IMG/VR virus record: IMGVR_UViG_3300025154_000241
Location: 1-38,123 of that record
DNA length: 38,123 nucleotides
Reading direction: 5' to 3' (one strand)
Source of the DNA: a virus
Part shown: one piece after another, positions 36,290 through 38,123 of the stretch
How positions within the stretch are numbered: position 1 is the stretch's first letter
Layout of the letters: each line of letters begins with the position of its first letter
The notes under the pieces: generated by a model
Database searches by the model: none
What the model was told of the DNA's origin: nothing
Seen by the model: only the letters and a program-made list of their open reading frames with translations
Position numbers and translations under genes: made by a program

Positions 36290-36448
36290 TCACCTCCTTT
36301 TATTTGGAACTCTCAATCTTACTAATACCAATCTCGCATCTGCGTCATCGCTGTTTCCGCAGATGCTTCTTATCCACCGCTTATTTGATACCCGCAGATA
36401 CAGAAAACCGCAGAGGGAGCAGCGGTATTTTCGCCTCCGCTTTAGCAT
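36290..36448 (-). CDS. 52-residue basic protein with CxxC motif
   Basis: ATG 36448 follows AGGAGG and the stop lies within the ribosome site of the next gene. The product (MLKRRRKYRCSLCGFLYLRV, then SICGNSDDADARLVLVRLRV) has three cysteines and many Arg residues. A nucleic-acid-binding knuckle is possible. The family is not recognised. Confidence 0.55.
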   Translation of the reverse strand: MLKRRRKYRCSLCGFLYLRVSNKRWIRSICGNSDDADARLVLVRLRVPNKRR

Positions 36449-36458
36449 GGTTCACCTC

Positions 36459-36815
36459 CTACTTGTACTCGGTTTTTAATATTTGTTTTTCTTTACCGCA
36501 GTTTTCGCATATCAAATGAACATACGGACATTTACAATTCATATCATGTGTCATCTTCCACGCATGGGCCAGCCCTAACTTTTCGCAGGCGCCGCGCTGT
36601 ATCGCCAATTTCCCGTTATCCCATACGGCAAGGGTTTCGGTATCTCTTGAGATTTCCGCATTGTATGACGGGGTAAGAACAAGGGTGCAACTCGAAATAA
36701 TTACATGCGGCGTGACGGGATTATACATCACATCACCGCCCATAAACGGGAAGTCACCCGCCCACCCCGCCGCAGGGATGAGAAGCAGGGAAAGAAAGAG
36801 AATAAGCGTTTTCAT
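36459..36815 (-). CDS. Exported Cys-containing protein, 118 residues
   Basis: The product begins with a Sec signal peptide (MKTLILFLSLLLIPAAGWAG; cleavage likely after AGWA). The mature part has ISSCTLVLTPSYNAEISRDT and a C-terminal set of cysteines: CEKLGL, MNCKCPYVHLICENCGKE. It overlaps the lipoprotein gene (ATGA), so the two exported proteins are co-translated. Spanin, superinfection-exclusion or moron functions are possible; none is shown by the sequence. Confidence 0.7.
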   Translation of the reverse strand: MKTLILFLSLLLIPAAGWAGDFPFMGGDVMYNPVTPHVIISSCTLVLTPSYNAEISRDTETLAVWDNGKLAIQRGACEKLGLAHAWKMTHDMNCKCPYVHLICENCGKEKQILKTEYK

Positions 36816-37105
36816 TTCGTCACCTCTTTGTTTTCCTGATATAAAAAAGGCAATGCTTTCTTCTGTTTTTCAAGGTTATGCTGCCAAACATAATCAACAA
36901 GGTCTTTTATTTTAGTAAACTTTTCCGCTTCCTCGTCCGGTATTTCGATTTCGTACTCTTTCTCGATAAGCATAATAATCTCGATGTAGGTTATAGGTTC
37001 TCCATTTCTTTCGACATCATTCTCCCACCATTCAGAGGCGGTCTGTTTGTGAGCACACGCCCCCAACATCACGCACAGGGAAAGGGCAATAATTAGTTTG
37101 CGCAT
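36812..37105 (-). CDS. Lipoprotein with a degenerate acyl-carrier-like domain
   Basis: The N-terminus MRKLIIALSLCVMLGACAHK has a canonical lipobox (LGAC), so Cys17 should be lipidated in the periplasm or outer membrane. Residues about 38-80 resemble helices II-III of acyl carrier proteins: ITYIEIIMLIEKEYEIEI followed by PDEEAEKFTKIKDLVDYV, compared with the ACP pattern of VELVMALEEEF, then EIPDEEAEKITTV. The serine of the DSL motif, which carries phosphopantetheine, is not present (EPIT at the site). It therefore should not carry acyl chains. It overlaps the exported protein downstream. Family match is by eye. Confidence 0.72.
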   Translation of the reverse strand: MRKLIIALSLCVMLGACAHKQTASEWWENDVERNGEPITYIEIIMLIEKEYEIEIPDEEAEKFTKIKDLVDYVWQHNLEKQKKALPFLYQENKEVTK

Positions 37106-37113
37106 TTAACACC

Positions 37114-37239
37114 TCAATCTTTAAAAACATTTGTGTTAACATTTAACTGAACCGTAATTCCGAAGATAAACATCTTTATCAGTATCCAACCGAGTAGTAC
37201 CAGGTCTATCGTCACAACGGCGTAGAGCAGTTTAATCAT
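37114..37239 (-). CDS. 41-residue membrane protein
   Basis: ATG 37239 follows AAAGGAGG and overlaps the end of the zinc/coiled-coil gene by 8 bases. The product has one hydrophobic span (LLYAVVTIDLVLLGWILIKM) and a short polar tail. The following lipoprotein uses the GAGGTG that overlaps its stop. Role unknown. Confidence 0.6.
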   Translation of the reverse strand: MIKLLYAVVTIDLVLLGWILIKMFIFGITVQLNVNTNVFKD

Positions 37240-37384
37240 GGGTGGCCTCCTTTAAACTTTCTATTTCTTCCTTTAATTCTTCGATGGTTGCTTTTGCATC
37301 TTTTAACTCTGCAAGAGCATCACAAACGGGACATACGCTATCTTCATAACAGACTTCTTCGTGACCGCTTGAACATAAATTCAT
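37232..37384 (-). CDS. 50-residue zinc-knuckle and coiled-coil protein
   Basis: ATG 37384 directly follows the preceding TAA (TAAATG) and AGGAGAGG is upstream. The first half has CSSGHEEVCYEDSVCPVCDA, four Cys and one His. The second half is a charged helix (ELKDAKATIEELKEEIESLK) with heptads. This layout is common in phage miniproteins. Function unknown. Confidence 0.65.
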   Translation of the reverse strand: MNLCSSGHEEVCYEDSVCPVCDALAELKDAKATIEELKEEIESLKEATHD

Positions 37385-37996
37385 TTACCTCTCCTCCTTT
37401 TCGGGGCCGGGGGCCTCCAGCTTGGCGAGAACCTCGGCTACCGTTTTACACTCCCTTACGAGAGCGAGAACGGCGGCGGCACATTTCTCTGGCCAGTGAA
37501 AGGTGAGTATGTGCTCGATATCACTTTCCGTTATCCCCTTCACCCGTTTTTCAAAGGCGGCAAGGCGGGCGTTCGCAACTCCCATGTCCTCTAATTTCTG
37601 TTTATCCAGTGAGGCATTTAGGCTGTTAAGGCATTCGTGTAAATGATTGATTTCCCTTTTCGCCTCGGCGAGTTCGGCGATAAGTTTTGCTTCTGAATAT
37701 TTCAAGGCTCCGTTTTCCTCGGATATTTCATCTCTTTCTTTTTCCAGTTCCTTATACTCGGACTGCAACAGGGCGAAGGCGGGGAGCGCATCCTCTGTTG
37801 CATCGTTATATCCGTCAACATATTCGTCTTTAAGCCCTTTTAATTTGCTTAGCTTCCCCCTACTCTCCACCGCAGCCTCTGCGAGGGTGATTAAAGTAGA
37901 AAATGCTTCGTCATATTTTGTCATCCACTCGGCATTAGCATAATCAGTATCTTTCTCATTTAGTATTTTAAGGGCACTCTTCAACTTTTCAATCAC
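37385..37996 (-). CDS. Coiled-coil protein, 203 residues
   Basis: The start is GTG 37996-37994 with GGAGG upstream. Most of the sequence is predicted coiled coil (ALLQSEYKELEKERDEISEE; KLIAELAEAKREINHLHECL), ending in a Pro/Glu-rich tail. The N-terminal 30 residues form an amphipathic helix. It overlaps the preceding partial gene by 8 bases. It could be a small-phage structural or regulatory protein; the family is not recognised. Confidence 0.7.
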   Translation of the reverse strand: MIEKLKSALKILNEKDTDYANAEWMTKYDEAFSTLITLAEAAVESRGKLSKLKGLKDEYVDGYNDATEDALPAFALLQSEYKELEKERDEISEENGALKYSEAKLIAELAEAKREINHLHECLNSLNASLDKQKLEDMGVANARLAAFEKRVKGITESDIEHILTFHWPEKCAAAVLALVRECKTVAEVLAKLEAPGPEKEER

Positions 37997-38123
37997 GGGG
38001 CACCTCCGGTTCGGAATTTATTATTTCCACAAGATATGCGTCGTGTCCGGTGATACATGATACCATCACGGCCCTTATTTTACTGCTTTCCGTTGCTCCA
38101 TTTTCCATACACCATTTTTTAAA
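37989..38123 (-). CDS. Hypothetical protein at the right window edge (start uncertain)
   Basis: The frame is open from the edge to TGA 37991-37989. An internal ATG at 38108 would give 39 residues (MENGATESSKIRAVMVSCIT...), but its ribosome site is weak. If the ends of the window join, the frame is closed upstream by nothing obvious, and this ATG becomes the likely start. The gene overlaps the next by 8 bases. Family unknown. Confidence 0.5.
   Translation of the reverse strand, partial: FKKWCMENGATESSKIRAVMVSCITGHDAYLVEIINSEPEVPRD

Overview
The window is almost certainly a tailed double-stranded DNA phage (siphovirus type). It carries small and large terminase, a portal fused to a MuF domain, a protease/scaffold gene, major capsid protein, head-tail connectors, tail tube, a G/GT tail chaperone pair with an A10 slippery run, a 545-residue tape measure, tail-tip proteins and an M15-type endolysin. 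There is no tail sheath gene. Every gene I can support is on the minus strand and most neighbours overlap as ATGA, GTGA, TTGA or TAATG, so the window reads as long operons running right to left. I see no integrase, C1-type repressor or tRNA. A lipoprotein with an LGAC lipobox, several Sec signal peptides and sigma-70-like promoters point to a bacterial, probably diderm, host; I cannot name it. If the window ends are joined, the gene cut at the left edge meets a stop one codon later, so this could be a complete circularly permuted genome of 38,123 bp.

Layout in the direction of transcription: (1) 38123-33075, small accessory genes: coiled-coil protein, zinc-ribbon and membrane miniproteins, a lipoprotein with an acyl-carrier-like domain that lacks the serine, a DUF1064 nuclease-like protein, and a ParB-like/DNA methyltransferase fusion with its own promoter. 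(2) 33066-32950, a near-consensus promoter followed about 50 nt later by a strong intrinsic terminator, just before the packaging genes; this resembles the lambda pR'-tR' late switch. (3) 32939-25903, packaging and head genes. (4) 25886-23056, Sec-signal-bearing proteins and Cys-rich miniproteins set inside the virion operon. (5) 23056-12152, connectors, tail tube, G/GT, tape measure, tail tip and two tandem paralogous distal tail proteins. (6) 12150-9289, DUF1353 protein, holin-like protein, Cys-rich proteins, a GIY-YIG homing endonuclease and the endolysin. (7) 9288-8907, a 380-bp non-coding region with hairpins, repeats and a TTGACA-17-GATAAT promoter. (8) 8906-1, early/replication genes: HTH protein, ERF annealing protein, DnaQ-like exonuclease, many small genes, a DNA methyltransferase, DUF1376 replisome organiser and DnaB-like helicase.

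The most unusual items are a degenerate pentanucleotide-phased array (NGCNN, two blocks of 12 and 11 units around a perfect AT hairpin) directly after a 217-residue phage protein with a glycine-rich C-terminal loop; a 16-nt inverted repeat by which the structure after the endolysin could pair with the ribosome-binding site of the first early gene; and three Sec-signal proteins among head and tail genes.
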